A stretch of DNA of 64,000 nucleotides, taken from Podocnemis expansa (taxonomy: Eukaryota > Chordata > Testudines > Podocnemididae). Positions 30,486-43,588 of this stretch are shown piece by piece. Location of the stretch: the NCBI GenBank assembly GCA_007922195.1, contig ML682092.1:1079721-1143720 (forward strand). Reading direction: 5' to 3'. Below the pieces are notes generated by a model that searched no databases, was not told the origin of the DNA, and saw nothing but the letters and a program-made list of their open reading frames with translations. Position 1 is the first letter of the stretch. Each line of letters begins with the position of its first letter. The position numbers and the translations under genes were made by a program.

Positions 30486-31625
30486 ATGCTTTTGTGCTGT
30501 AACTTGACCTATGTGTATAGCTCTATTGGGAAACTTGTCTGTAGTAAGGAGATGGTTGGATAGGTAAAGTGGCAAATAGTCACATTGGCAAAACAAACAA
30601 GGAGTCCTGTGGAATTTTTAAAATCACATTGGCATTTGTTTTGCTAAATAGTTCTTAAGTATTTTTTATTTTCATTTTTACATAAATAAATGAATAAATT
30701 GATGTTTAGCCAGTGAACTCTAGAGAAACATAAGAAATGGTTACTTATATCTAATAGTTTGTCTACACACAACAGTACCATAGTATGTCGGTGTGATTTC
30801 TAAAGCACCAAAGTTTGTTGTGCATGTAAATCCCCTGATGTATATTTAATTTTCTTTCTTCTGACTGATTATTTTATTCATGGTCTCTGAGACCAAGCAC
30901 ACAAACCTGGGCAAAGGAGTGACTTGGGTTCATGAATGTGCTTGTTCTAAGAGCAAGCTGTTAGAAATTTTGACTATTGAAAAACAGCTTGGTGGGATGT
31001 GAAGGATAGTTTCCCTGCCAGAGCCCTTGTTGGAGTCGGGGTGATTCCTAGTATACTTACTGGCATGAGTGCAGGGTCTTTATTGTTCTTAATGTTTTCT
31101 CTGTAATGCTTTCATGCTATGAATAAAAGTGCTTGCTTAAAAAAATCTGTGTGGTACCTTAGCTGTGGCTCTAATTCTGACTAAGGTCTCTGAGCAGAAG
31201 GCAAAACAGGCCTCTTCGTCAGTGTGTCTTGCTACGTGATCCAGAATGTAAGGAAAGGATTAGTGAAGCCTAGAAGTCCCCCCACAACCTCAGTCCTCCC
31301 CTCAGGTACGAGTGGCTACTGCATTCCAGCCAATTCCCAGTTTCCCCACTCACACTGTGTTACCAGAGTGGGGAGTGCTGTGTTTTACTGCCAGGGATCT
31401 CTATGACCTGGCCCTGCTGCAGTACTTACATGGGAGTCCTTCAGTCATGCAGCTTGCTGTGGACTCAGCCCAAGTTGTAGACCCTATCTCAGCTTGGTTG
31501 CTAGTCTGAGAGTAGTAAGAGCATATAGGCCCATCACAGACTCCTTGTTTCCAGGGAGCCTCTCCCAGCAGCAGGTAGTAACCCAGCTCATTTTTCTAGC
31601 TTGAGCCAGCTCCCTTGTGATCCCT
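30486..31625. other. Anonymous intergenic sequence
   Basis: No gene recognised. AATAAAAG followed 9 bases later by an A7 run at 31139-31145 is a weak hint of a retroposed transcript end. Confidence 0.45.
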
Positions 31626-31959
31626 GGGTATGTCTACACTGTGTGTTTAAATCAACTTAAGGGCCCTTAAGTCAAGTTAAACAAAGCCCTGTCTACATTG
31701 CAGGGCAATAAAATCAACTTTAGCATCAGGTAAAGTCAACTTTATTACTTCCGCTTATAAAGTCGACTTTACAGTTAATGTGGCAATGTGAAGGGGAAGT
31801 TGCATTGTCAACTTAATTGGCCTCCCAACCACAGAAGACATGGGGATGGAGGCTAGCTAGAAGGCACAACACAGCTGGGAGAGTTCCCAGCTGTGTGGAC
31901 CACAGCCAAACTCCACATGTTCCCTGACTGATCTTCCCCATTCTGAGCTGGACCAGGCA

Positions 31960-32330
31960 TCACAGCCCAACCCGGCATTTCCCCCTTTCTCAGCCTGCTC
32001 TGCATGTCTCCCCTGTTCTTTGCCCGACCCCGTATGTCTCCCCCATTCTTAGCCTGACCCTGCATGTCTCCCTCATTCTCAGCTCGACCCTGCCTGTCTC
32101 ACTCCTTCTCTGCCCAAAGCTGTGTGTCCCCCCCTGCCCTTCTCTGCCCGACCCTGAGTGTCTCCCCCTTCTCTGCCCAAACTTGTGTCTCCCCTTGTCC
32201 TTCTCAGCCCAATCCTCAGTGTCTCCCCCTTCTCTGCCCAAACCCGTCTCCCCCTTGACCTTTTCAGCCTGACCCTGTCTGTCTTTCCCCCCTCTGACCA
32301 AGCCTGTGTGTCTCCCCTTCTCAAAGGACC
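31960..32330. repeat. Pyrimidine-rich minisatellite
   Basis: About a dozen units of roughly 30 bp of the form GCCTGACCCTGCATGTCTCC, CCCATTCTCA. ORFs across it on both strands are Ser/Pro or Gly/Arg/Glu strings and not genes. Confidence 0.85.
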
Positions 32331-32341
32331 CCCCCCCAATA

Positions 32342-32455
32342 TTGTTGTAAAACAAACAAGGAGCCCAGAGGCACTGTTTAAAACTAATAAATTTATTTAT
32401 TGGAGGAGCTTTTGTGGGAGAAAAATTCCACTTTATCAGACAGTTTGAAGATGGG
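32342..32455 (+). mobile_element. SINE-like repeat fragment
   Basis: AACAAACAAGGAGCCCAGAG, CTAATAAATTTATTTATTGG and CACTTTATCAGACAG blocks match the repeat at 49881-50013 and a widespread reptile repeat known to me only from memory. Confidence 0.55.
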
Positions 32456-33194
32456 GGAATTTACAGAATGGTAGGAAATAAATGCAGGGAAGTGTAAGAT
32501 ATAGGATCAGGTCACAGTCTAACAGCAAATCAAAGCAGTTGTTAAGATTCAAACACTGGGGAAAAGAACATGGAAAGAAAGAAAGTTGCTATTTCTTTTA
32601 GATTAGATTGTGTGAAAACAGGATTAAATCCTGACTATGGATCCTGCCCCCCATTATAATAGGTGATTTGACTTCACCTTCCTCTATGTGCTGTTTCCTG
32701 GTGTTTAAGTCTTAACAACTGCTGTGCCCTGCTTCTGCACTGCCAGTTGCCCTGCAGCACCTGTTCCAGAGCCAGAGGAGTCACGGCAATACAGGGAAGG
32801 TGTGAAGTGCTGTGTTGGCACATCTCTGGGCTACATCAGGCTCCCTAGGCTCCCTGTGGCCACACACAGTATGGAGGGCGGTGTGGTCACTCACATCCTG
32901 TAGTAAAGGAGTGGCCGGAAGAGAGGGGCACCTCTGCTGTGGTGCACTGTGGGCCAGGTACTCACAATGCACCACTCCTTGGGTGACTTAGCAGCTGCCA
33001 TTGTGGACATGGGCAGTCTCCTGGCATTTGGAGTGTGGACGTGCTAAGCTGGCTTAATAAAGTCTACTTTATGCAGGCTTTATTAAGCCGGCATAACCAA
33101 GCCCTGTAGTGTAGATATAGCCCCTGCCAGGTCATGGCTTTGGGCAGGGTGAACCTTCACAGCTGGCACATTTGGGGTCAGTTAGGCCCCCATT

Positions 33195-33350
33195 CATTTA
33201 AGATAAGAACAGCCAGACTGGGTCATACCAATGATCAATCTAACCCAGTATCCTGTCTTCTGACAGTGGTCAGTGTCAGGTACTTTAGAGGGAGTGAGCA
33301 GAACAGGTCATCACCTAGTAAAGCACCCTGTCAGCCATTCCCAGGGACAA
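33195..33350 (+). repeat. Interspersed repeat, family not named
   Basis: ACTGGGTCATACCAATGATC, CAGTATCCTGTCTTCTGACA and AGCAGAACAGGTCATCACCT resemble a very common turtle and crocodilian interspersed repeat (recollection, not checked). No second copy lies in the window. Confidence 0.5.
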
Positions 33351-36300
33351 AAAGTCTCATCACCCTCAGACTTCATGGAAATTTTACTGAAATGCCCCAG
33401 GCTTTCGCCTGGCTAAAACAGCAGCAAAGCCTGGCCCAAATCTTCACTTCTTATGGCTCACCCAGAGGTGGCACCTGGGCATTCCATACCCTAGTGAGTC
33501 CCTGGCCCCTGGCGCTTCTCAGGCAGCTTCCCCCACTCACGAACAGGGATCAATAGCTAGTTTCCTGTTCTCCAGGCCTTCCATTGTGACCCCCTCAGAC
33601 AGATGGCTCTTCCCAGCTGCCAGGGCAGGTCTACACTACAGAATTCAGTCAACCCAAGCTGTCAACACACAGCCACTGCAGTAATGACAGCAGTGTCTCA
33701 TGTCCTTCTGTTGGTGGTGCGCACCCTCACTAGAAGCGCTTCCACTGACTTAACAGTATGAGGCTTTGTCGGGTACTGACATCTGGAGTCCATCTGTCCT
33801 AGGCTGACAGCCAGAGCCTCGTCTGCCCCCCTCCCAGGGCTGACAGGTGTAGGAAATCTGTCTGTCAGCCATCAGGGGCTGCAGCAGGCAGTGCAAGAAA
33901 TTCGGTAGCCACACAGGCAGCAACCTTATCAGTGCACCTCTCACAGAAGTGAGTTATTCCCGTGCAGTGGACCAGTTACAGCAATGGAGACATCCTGGGG
34001 TATAGACACTGATGGAGCTAGGTCAACATAAATAGTCTAATGTCACCCTAACTACTGTGACACCCTAACCCTTCAATGCTGGCTGTTGGGTCTCACAACA
34101 GACAATCTCTCCAGGCAATGGGACGAGGGCTGGAAATGTGGCTACAACCACCAGCTTCCTTGCTTGAAAGGTGGCAGCTGCATGCCTGTGAGGAGTGATG
34201 AGGGGCCAGGCCAGATTGGCGTAGGCCACAACCCCACCCCACAGAGTGCATGTCCTACATCTGGAACAGCCTCTGCAGCCCCCAGAGCAAGGGGCAGGAG
34301 GAACGCTGCAGTGGCAGATCCCCAAAAGTAAAAGTTTTCTGGGAACTGCTGTGGCCCTGGTCTCTGGGCAATAGTACAGGTGCATGTGGCTGTCCCTGAG
34401 CCCCACCTTTGCACAGTGGCAGAGCCCCAGGTCTCCCAGGACAGAGAACCCCCCACCACCACACTGGGTACATGGACAAGGCTAGCCCTACCTGGCTCTC
34501 TGCCTCCTCTAGCAGCAAGACCATGTGTGGTGCTTTAGGCCAGCAGCCTGTCCCTGCAGGGTGAGGGTGACTGATGAAGTCCTGGTCATGGGGGGGCCTG
34601 GGTAGCATGCACTCACCCAGCACTCTGCCCCATCAAGTGGTGGATTGGGAAACTGCCAGCCCTTTTTACTGAAGCACTAGACCAGCCCCATGCATTTAAG
34701 TCCTGTGGCTCTGGGTTCTGGCCCCACACAGTGGCACATGGCAAATGCACCTTTCAAGTAAGCAGGAATGAGTGTGTCTGGAAAGTCTAAACCTTGCCCT
34801 GGATGTGGCAATCTGACCCTTCACTAGGATTACAGTGTTTGAACAGCCTTTCGGCCTCTCTGACTCAATGCTGCCATGGGAACAGGCAACCTCATGCTTC
34901 TGTCAGATGGCTTGTCAGCATCACCTGTGCCTGGTGCACAGACAACCTTGGCTACTCTAGGCCAATAATCACCAGGGATTGTTGCTTTCAGTCATTCCTG
35001 CTCCCAACAAATCATAGCCATGAGTTTATGGCCAGGAGGGACCATCAGCCATGCCGTGTTGTCTTCACCACAGCACAGGCCAGGAACGCCACCCCGCACC
35101 CACATAGTAATCCTGGAACCTGAAACGGGAGCTGAGTAGTGCAGCCTCCAGTGCACCAGCCAACATACACCACAGGCAAAGAACAAGGGAGACCAAGGTA
35201 TCCAGTGCCCAAGGCCCCTGTAATGGGAGGAGTTTCAGTCTGTTGCCCTGCCACTGTCAGGGCTTTTACCACTGATACAGTCAGACTAATGCTAAGCACA
35301 TCTGAGCACATGAAGTCTGCAGTGCTGGGCTCTGGGAAGTACTGCCCTGCAGAGCAGTAACATGGCATTTTTGCTGCCGGGGCACGTTCTGATCAGAATG
35401 CGCCCCTTCTCATTAACGGCGCTCAGAGCCAGCACCGCGAAGCCACCCCTTTAATAGTGTGGCTCTATTGAGCCACTTCAGGCTGCCCGGGTCTGTGCCC
35501 TGTTGGCCCCGCTGTAGTTAAGGCCCTGCTGCCTTGGCTTGGAAAGAGTGCCCAGGTCACACTATGTGTGCCAACCCTATGTTTCCTAGCCATGAAGGAG
35601 CCACGTGTCAGCAGGGAATGGTCCTGCTATCATGGGGAACTTCCCTGGCTCACACACTGCTCCAGTGCAGGGCTGGATTATTGCAGGGGCTATAGGGACT
35701 GAAGACCTGGGACCTGGCCAAAAGAGGGGCCCCAGGCTCCAGCCTCTAAAACCCTTACAATAATCCAGTGCCCCCTGCCCTGCTCCGTATTGGCACTGTG
35801 GGGAGGGGGTGGAGCAGGGCCCTGGAGCCAGATGGGCTTTGTGCTCCTGCCCCCTGGGTTGGCTGGTCCACTTCCAGGGGCAGGGCAGGGCGGGGTGAGG
35901 TGGGGCAGGACAGGGTCTGTTCACTCTGCCCAGGGGTGGGGTTGGCTGGTGTGGCCTCTGCTCTGATCTCGCACAGCTCTCCAGGGCCCTCTGGCCCCAG
36001 GCCCACACCCAACGATGGGGGGGGCAGGGGCCTGACTCCCATGGTGGGGCTGCAGGAAGAGGGCTCCACAGTGGGGTGCAGCCCCGGGCTCCTGGGCCAT
36101 TTAATCCAGCCCTGCCCCAGTGGCATTTATGAGGGAAAGGATACTAGTCCTCACTCTTACTCCTAGAAGGCTGCCTGGCCCCAAGATGTGTGGTAGGTAA
36201 CCTGTTACCCTGACCAAGCTGGGGCCAGGATTCCTGGGGGCTCAACCCCCAACCTTGTCATGGTCACTTAGGGCAGAGACAAGAGTGTTTCTACCCCAGG

Positions 36301-36431
36301 GTGCTCTCTCCACAATGGATGCTTCCCTGACCCACTGATCAGCAGGGCCAGAAAGAAGAGCTGTCTGCTTTGTTCGGTACTATGGTATGTATCCATTCCT
36401 CCTGTATGCTGAATGTTGTAAGAACCCTTCC
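33351..36431. other. Anonymous sequence with GC-rich patches
   Basis: No convincing gene. A GGCAGGTCTACACTACA terminus at 33625 resembles the Harbinger-like family but its partner end is unclear. ORFs between 34000 and 36200 overlap on both strands without domains. Confidence 0.45.
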
Positions 36432-36439
36432 AGTGTGAC

Positions 36440-37622
36440 CAGAGGTGGCCTTAGGCAATTGAGGGCCCTAGGCAAAGACCCATTGTGGGGCTCCCTAAAA
36501 GGCACGCTATAGGCCTCCACTGCCACCCTCCCCGTGGCCCCAGCACTCCCTGCAGCCCTAACTGCCCCTGCCCAGATTCCTTGTGTGTTTTGCTGAACCA
36601 GACTAATGTGATTATCCCTCTGGAAAGTGTAAATTATTCTTGGGTATGATATTTTTAAAGATCTTTCTGTCATGAAGCTTGTAAGTTGATCATCTTTCAC
36701 TTAACATAAATGAGCTAATGCTAAACTACAAAGTTAAAATGAACATTTAATTTTTTTTAAAAAATAGTGTGTGTATTAATTAGTAAATAAAAAGTGGTAA
36801 CACGAATGATGGCTCAAAAATAACTAAAATGCCACATTTAAAATTTTGGCAGTCAAATCTTACAAATTTTTCATATAGGTTTGGGTTTATGTGCACTAGA
36901 CACTGAATACAAATTATAATAAATAAAAATAAGTGAAAAGGAATTTTCTAGTCTGTACCTATAAATGAAAACCACCATATTTCAATGAAATTCTCTGAAG
37001 CACTCTAGTTTGTAAGTCTCTGGCCCTCTCAACATTAAATAGTAAGTACAAAAGAAGCTAAAATATTACTTACAAAAGAAAGAGAGACAGCACAGACATC
37101 ACACACAGCTTTAATGATTCCTTGAGGGCAGCACTGTATTTATATATAGCAGCCTATATGGACCTACCTGGTAACCTGACCTAAACCAAAGCCAAAGGAA
37201 AAATTGTCACAAAGGCAAAGGAAAAGGAAAAAAAAGAAAAAAAAAAGGAAAAGGCAATATTTCACAAAATTTAAAAATGGCAAAATAAATGGCCACACTG
37301 AGGAACTAAGGATGAGAGCCCATTGGAAAAGTTCCCGCTATTGTGCTGTCTATTGCTTGGTCTTTCTTTTTTAGAATTTCAGTGTGAAGGTAATGGGCAG
37401 ATAATAGTGAAATCTGCAATTCAGACAAAGCACATATCCTAATGATAGTTTGCCTTCAATGAGTCAAGACTGAAAAGTGCTTAGGCTTCCAGCCCTACTA
37501 GCTCTGCTAGATGGGAACAATTTCTATATTTTCATTTCTGTCCACCAAATTGAGGACAGGGCCCCTTATTGCTCGGCGTCCTAGGTGGTCAACTGCTTTG
37601 CCTACCCCAAAAGCCGCCGCTG
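36440..37622. mobile_element. hAT non-autonomous element with perfect 8-bp duplication
   Basis: 1183 bp, ends CAGAGGTGGCCTTAGGCAA and, inverted, CAGCGGCGGCTTTTGGGGT, flanked by AGTGTGAC at 36432-36439 and 37623-37630. The interior is AT-rich with no transposase ORF. A partial inverted copy lies at 23811-24251. Confidence 0.92.
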
Positions 37623-37913
37623 AGTGTGACCCACTGCAACTGCCGTCTGTGATCCGCTGAGTCTAGAGGGATGCTTGCTATGATCTATACACTTAAGTCT
37701 TTTCCTTCCAGTAACACTGAAATGATATCCTGCCACCTAACTCTGCCAGAAGCAGAGCAACATCTGGAGCCACTGAGAGCCTGCAGCTCCCACTGACTCA
37801 GCGCTGTGTCAGCTACATGTTTTGCCCCTTGCACTGGGAACCCACAGACAACTAGTTGTGCAGCCATGTTTGGATGTGGCATTTTTATGCCACATACTCC
37901 TTTCATACTGTAG

Positions 37914-38230
37914 GCCAGGGGTAGGCAAACCCGGGCACGTGTGCCAACAGCGGCACAAGAACCTATTTGGAGTGGCACGCAACACCCTCTGCAATCCCAC
38001 AGAAACTGTGGCTCCTGCTGCTGAACGCCACTTTGGGCAGCTTCTTTCAGGGGTATCTGGGGTGCAGAGGATCCCCACCGTGCCCATGTTCCAGGCATGG
38101 TGCAGAAAGAAGATGCCTGGAATGGCTCCTCTCCATGGTGTGCAGCTGCCAAGGAGCCCTTCTGGGTAGCCTCTTTCCTCAGTATACCCAGGGATCCCCC
38201 AAAAGGAGCTGTGCTAAGCAGGGGTTAGAG
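37914..38230. mobile_element. hAT-like terminus (partial element)
   Basis: CAGGGGTAGGCAAACCCGGGCACGTG at 37916 (shown in part here: CAGGGGTAGGCAAACC) is a typical hAT-Charlie-like end. No right end or duplication was established. Confidence 0.4.
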
Positions 38231-38261
38231 TTAGCTGGAACACCCCAGAACACTGTTCTGG

Positions 38262-38313
38262 GCCCCCCTATTTTTAGGGGGAGCATTCCAGGGCCCCTAA
38301 AAATAGGGGAACA
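38262..38313. repeat. Palindromic CCCCTATTTTTAGGGG pair
   Basis: CCCTATTTTTAGGGG and CCCCTAAAAATAGGGG lie 23 bp apart. Related CTATTTTTAGGGG and CCCTAAAAATA blocks recur at 55033-55202, each next to GGAATGCNGCATTCC-like sequence, so the two loci share a repeat family. Confidence 0.6.
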
Positions 38314-38446
38314 CACCAGAACACTGCATTCCAGCACATTCTCCTTGGGACGGCTCAGGGAAGGGGCTGTGGGCTGGGTTGTGCCCAGCCACCCCTCTCT
38401 TCCTTCCCCCAGATCCTGCGGCTGCCCCACCTCTTCCTGCTGGGCC

Positions 38447-40087
38447 TGTTACTTGGTAGCTGTGTGTTCTTGGAGAATCAGAGCATAGTAACCAGCCATT
38501 GAGCCTCAGCCCCCCCATCACCTTCAGCCTCTGCTGAACCAGAAACCAGAAACAATGAAAGGCAGTGGGAGACGCACCTAAAACCCCTTTGAACAAGGGT
38601 GCTGGAATTAGGCCAACTCCTCTAGCCTCATATACATGGAAGCTATGAACCATTAGCACACTGAATGGACAGCAGAAACTTCATTTGCTTCAAGGATGGA
38701 ACCAGAATTAGCATACTGAATGGAGAAACAAGCTCCAAGGCAGGAGTCACACTGAACTCTGGGATTGGCAAAGCAGAAATGCACTGCATGATGGGGGATC
38801 CCTGTTCCTGAGACAAATGAACTTATGCCTGCACACAGCCAGCCCAGCAGTTATCAGACCAATTCTAGTCAATAGATCTTCAATTGATGTCCAACATACT
38901 GAATCTGCCTGATTGCATTGTAAGCTCTCCCAGAGGAATGCCACCCATCACCAGGAATGATCAGCTCCTATTGTCCACCTAAACAAAACACCTCTGGTAT
39001 ACTCCCTTATTTACCCCAAAACAACCTAGTGTTCTGCCTTGAACCATCATTTCTTCCCTACAAAACCCCCTACCAGAGCTAGTGAGAGAGAATCTGTTCT
39101 GAGTCCGTTCTGATGCCTGATCTGTTGCCTGGACCTACAAGCTGCCTCAGGTCCACTGGGACTTCACTTTCTCCTTGCTGATCGTGGTGGAGGTTCTGCC
39201 TGTTTCCAGCACTCCAGATCCTAAGCTGAACAGCCTGGTTCCTGTGTACCTTTGAACTGCACTGACATTCTCCCCCTTGCTTGTCTCTCCGTTTTTCCCT
39301 AGTCCAGCTATAACTCTCTAAACCTGATCTTTTGTAATCCACTTGGGTTAGCTTTCCCCAATACTATAATTGAAACTGGGTAATATTGTAACAGTTTGAT
39401 CATTTTCCTCTTTTGTATTGTTATCAATATTGTGACTTTTTGGGCATTTTTCTTTCCTTTTATAATTATTCGTAAGTTTTATGTACCTGGCAATGAAGTA
39501 ACTTTCCTAATCAAGCTGGTTGCCAGACTTCCTCAGTATTGCTCTGCAGCAACACTCCTTTTACCTAGCCAAAGATCCCTGTGATGCCCAGTTCCTTGTA
39601 AGGTTTGTTCATTAATGGGTTACCAGCATGCTGAACTTGCGGCATATAAGGGTGACAGCTGAAAGTGCTGTTTTGACCCAGCCTGATTGAGTCCAGGGGC
39701 ATATAAGGGTGGCAGCTGAAAGTGCTGTTTTAACCCAGCCTGCTCAGATGCATACTCCAGTCTAGTCCGGTGCGGTACAGAGGCATATAAGGGTAGCAGC
39801 AGACCAGTGCTGTGTAACCCAACCTGCTGAGTTCAGGGACACATAAGGGGTCAGCTGAGAGTGCTGATAGACCCAGTCTGCTCAGTCACACTTAGGAACC
39901 TAGTCTTGGGAAATTTAGGTCCTGCAAGGGTGGTTCCATTGGGAGGGATTTGCAGAAGGGAGAAATAAGCTCCACACAGACACAAGTGACACAAGCAGTA
40001 CACTAATAGAATTGCAACCCCCCCACACCAGAGGAAGTAACCCTAATAAATGAGCAGATCTTGAGTTGATGGGCAAAGTTGGTAACA
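38447..40087 (+). mobile_element. Solo LTR, family 2
   Basis: 1641 bp with perfect inverted termini TGTTAC and GTAACA and a GGCC duplication (38443-38446, 40088-40091). The 3' third carries four tandem units of about 55-65 bp built around CATATAAGGGTRGCAGCTGA. The block around 39140-40087 matches the truncated copy at 8812-10172. There is no internal retroviral sequence, so this is a recombination remnant. The orientation is set by analogy with the AATAAA of the truncated copy. Confidence 0.75.
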
Positions 40088-40091
40088 GGCC

Positions 40092-40516
40092 CAGCAGTGT
40101 TCATGGCCTGGACCCAGTCTCAGGCCCAGGCCCCCTCTCATTGGCCGGCCAGTACCAACTGCAGCCTCCCTCCATCCTCAGTGGCACATGTAAGGGGCTC
40201 CTCGGGGCAGAAGCATCACTGCCCTGGGGAGGGACCCGGGGCACTGGCCCAGACCATGCCCCCTGATCACAGGCCACACCCCCAGCCCCGATTCAGTGCT
40301 CAGGCCCGACCCAGCCTCTGGCGCCTGCTGCTCCAACCGGGACAAGGCAGGGAGCAGTAGCCATGGCCGTGGGGCCGCCCGGCCTAGGAAGCAGCTGCCC
40401 ATGGCCTCAGATCTCCAGCCAGAGACCGGGAGAGGCACGGGCCATGCCAGGAACTGGGGCACTGGCACCAGAATTCAGGGCATGTGCCCTGTGTGCCAGG
40501 TGCCAGAGACTCCCCT
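40092..40516 (-). mobile_element. Possible hAT-like element, family of 2607-3013
   Basis: The right end, read inverted, is CAGGGGAGTCTCTGGCACCT and resembles the family terminus. The interior is GC-rich with GGGCATGTGCCC as in the 54269 copy. The left end and duplication were not found. Confidence 0.45.
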
Positions 40517-40619
40517 GCCTAGAGGTTTGGGGCAGCCAGCAAGGAAAGCACATGGGGTGTGAGGTGGAAAGAAGGGGTTGGGATGGGGGCTGAGAGACAT
40601 GGTGGAAGATTCTGATGTG

Positions 40620-40790
40620 GGGCAGTAGTTGGGGGGGTAGGTATGTGGGCAGCAGTAGCTGGGGTGGTGGGGCAGTAGCTAGGGTGGGGGTTAGGTGTGT
40701 CTCAGGCAGTAGCTGGGGTGGTAGATAGGTGTGGGGGAGCAGTAGCTAGGGTGGTGAGAGAGGCATTCAGGGGCCAGTAGCTGGGGTGTG
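40620..40790. repeat. G-rich minisatellite
   Basis: Five imperfect units of about 35-45 bp of the form GGGCAGTAGCTGGGGTGGT. Confidence 0.75.
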
Positions 40791-40799
40791 GGAAGAGAG

Positions 40800-42907
40800 G
40801 CCCGGTTCAGCAGGAAGGGGGCCTGGAAATTTAGGAGGTTTCAGGGACCCACCAAATTGTACTTTAACCATGGCATCCCTGGGGATCCCTGTCCCTAGGC
40901 ATGTTGCCAAGAGAAGCCTCTGCAGGCAGCTTCTTTCTGTGAGTGGCTCCTTTCAGTGGCATACCAGGGACTCGCCCCTCTCTCTGCCCTCCAGCCATGG
41001 CTACCACCAAATTTTCAGGCAGCTGCTGCTCTTATTTCTGTGGAGGGAGCCACTGGCACCGGCTGACTGTCAAAGAGGAAGGGCCAGCACAGGGGTTGGC
41101 AAAGGTTGCTGATCCCTGCTGTAGGCTGTACTGCTGCTGTTAGTGGGTCAGGCTTCTGTACCTGCTGCAATAGATGGGGCAGGCTGCTGCAGTGCCCTCC
41201 TGTATGAGATAGGGGAGAAGAGCTCTCTTTAAGGATCTCCATATACAGCTTCTGTCTTTAGAAATTGTTTCTGTGGCAAACTTGCCCATGCAGGCAGGAA
41301 TGATGCACCAGCTGACTTCAGACATGCTTCCCAATATGTGGTCACATCTTTCTCTGATCCAATCTGGACATCCATAACCTCACCTGAACATTCGGTTTCA
41401 CTCTGCAGCCAGAGCATGGTTCAGCTCATGACAAATCCTACAACCCTTAGTGTGACTGTGTGACAAACAGCTGCAACATGTCCATTGTATGTGCATTTAG
41501 TATAGCACCCACAATTTATCTGGTATGTTGAGCACATTTGGTTTTGCAAGACAATCTGCATGTGTTCAGGGACACGTAATCCCCTTCCTGTTTCCTGCAG
41601 CAAGGTGCATGCTTTGCCAGTGCCCAGGACTGCTCCTGCTGCCTGCTCCCTTTTGGTCTCGAGGAGAGAGGTTTGCTGCCAGGCTTTCACTGGTAGGTGT
41701 GGGATTCTGGAATTTGCTCCTGTCCTCTTTTAGCCAGGTCTTGGATTTCTTCATCTGTTGGGAGTACTTGCAGCTGTAGGAATTACTAGAAGCAGGTCTC
41801 TGGCCTGTCCAGTGCCAGAGGTCAGGACCTCTAGACCATTGCAGTGGGCCATTCGGGTCTTGGAAGTTGTGACTCTGACACAGTTCATAATTAATATCAG
41901 AGAAGTCAATGCCAGGAATCATTCACTCACCCGACTGCTGGAGAAGGAAACCAGATACATGAGGGATCCTCAAACCCTAAATACGCTCTGCCTCATGTGC
42001 CTTGGCTGTGTAAGATTAGTGGCATAGTGGGTCCATCAAGAGAACTGTGGTGGGTAATATTTCCAGCAGAAGATTCTGATATTTCAGTGAAAATTCAGAT
42101 GTTGAAAATTTCAGCCCAAACCCAGTAAATCCAGTTTGGAAATGCTGCAGCTGGTAAGCAGGTTTCTGTTCTTAGATGACATGTAGCGACACATTTTCTG
42201 GGCTCCTTTACAGAACTGACCCAGGTCTGCATCAAGCCATCCTGGCCTACTGCGTGCTGAATGTGTCACCCCTGGGACTGAAAGGTAGGCTGGGGCTAAA
42301 ATAAGCAGGGGAAATGCTCAGCTGGCCACCAGTGCAGATGGTGGGGAGGTGGACTATTGGGGGTGCTGCTGCCCTAAGTCAGAGAGAATGGAGCAGAGCT
42401 GAGGGGCTACCTTATGCTCTGGTCTGGGGAGGAATGGTTCTCCACTTTGGCTTCTTGCAGCTGGCCCCTGGAGACATGCACTTAGCTAGCAGTCAGAGGA
42501 CATTTAGTTAAGCTTGTGGCTGTAGCTGTCACACCTGCACAGGAGTCAATGTATAGCTTCACTCTCTGGGAGCATGAGCCAAATGCCAGTAGACTAGTAG
42601 AGGCTAGGAAGGCCCTCACCAAGATCACCTAAACCAAGAGAGACCTAATTCTAGCAGCCTCCATATACTGGACAGCATCACAGTGTCCAGAAGGTAAAAG
42701 ACTAGTAAATGGGGCTGAAAATCACTCTCAGTCCAAAAAGAGCAAGATTCACTCCTTCATCCTTGGGTACAGTTTACTGTAGGAGGGACACAGACTTAGC
42801 AAACAACTGAGCCCCAAAGCAAACAGCTGGAGTTTGTGGTTGAAGGTGATTCTCTCTGTTGTGCAGAGAGGTACAGAAGTTGGACCCACACCTTCAAAAG
42901 CATTCAC
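40800..42907. other. Anonymous sequence
   Basis: A hAT-like terminus (CAGGGGTTGGCAAAGGTTGC) occurs at 41092. Otherwise short ORFs without domains and no gene recognised. Confidence 0.45.
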
Positions 42908-42910
42908 TGA

Positions 42911-43173
42911 GGCCTTATCTACACTTGACATCATTTTCGGCAGCAGTCAAAGGGAGATACGAAAACTACGTAAATAACATGTGTACCTCCCTTCAACTCT
43001 CTCACCTTCCTGTCTCTGCTGCACTGAGTTGAAGGGAAATGCTGCTACTCTTCTTCCAGAGCTGGAGTTACTAAATTCAACTCAAAGGAACTCCAGATCA
43101 ACTGAATGGGTCTTGACCGACCACTCAGTCAAACCCAGCAGAATGAACTGCTGCCATCAGTGTAGACTTAGCC
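42911..43173. mobile_element. Harbinger-like MITE
   Basis: 263 bp, ends GGCCTTATCTACAC and, inverted, GGCTAAGTCTACAC, flanked by TGA on both sides. Subterminal TCAAAGGGAGATAC recurs near 53440, pointing to a relic there. Confidence 0.75.
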
Positions 43174-43199
43174 TGAGTCTTCACTTGCATCACCCACCA

Positions 43200-43588
43200 T
43201 GAGGTCATTAAGCACTGATGAAAAGTCAGGACTCAGCTATTGAGCCAGACATCCACAAATTAAGGTACCTCAACTTAGCAGGAACAAAGAAAACTCTTTC
43301 CCCAGGTTTTCCAGCATGCCAGGGGCAGAACTATGGATCAGCACCAGCTTTACAGATGATCACCAGCAATGATGAATGTCAGGCTCTTTTAACTTGTTTC
43401 TCCCCAGATGTTGAATAAAATTGTGTTGCTAAAATGGGGGTATGTAAGAGATAGATAGAGAATGCACTTTGGAACTGCAAATCCTATTGATAGCTGAGGA
43501 ACCAGCTAGCCTAAAGTTTTCTCTTGCTAGTGCCTGGATTATTGCCTGAATAAACATTATATTCACAAAAAAAAAAAAAAAAAAAAAG
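43200..43588 (+). other. Possible retroposed transcript 3' end
   Basis: AATAAA at 43548-43553 is followed about 14 bases later by an uninterrupted A run ending near 43588, the layout of an integrated polyadenylated transcript. No coding sequence or source gene is recognisable upstream, and no target duplication was identified. Confidence 0.4.

Larger units (their letters stand above)
31626..33123. mobile_element. Harbinger-like element with nested repeats
   Basis: 1498 bp with ends GGGTATGTCTACAC and, inverted, GGCTATATCTACAC, flanked by CCT on both sides. The subterminal regions hold TTAAGTCAAGTTAA and AGTCGACTTTA palindromes. Inside are a pyrimidine-rich minisatellite (31960-32330) and a SINE-like piece (32342-32455). 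No transposase seen. Confidence 0.75.
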
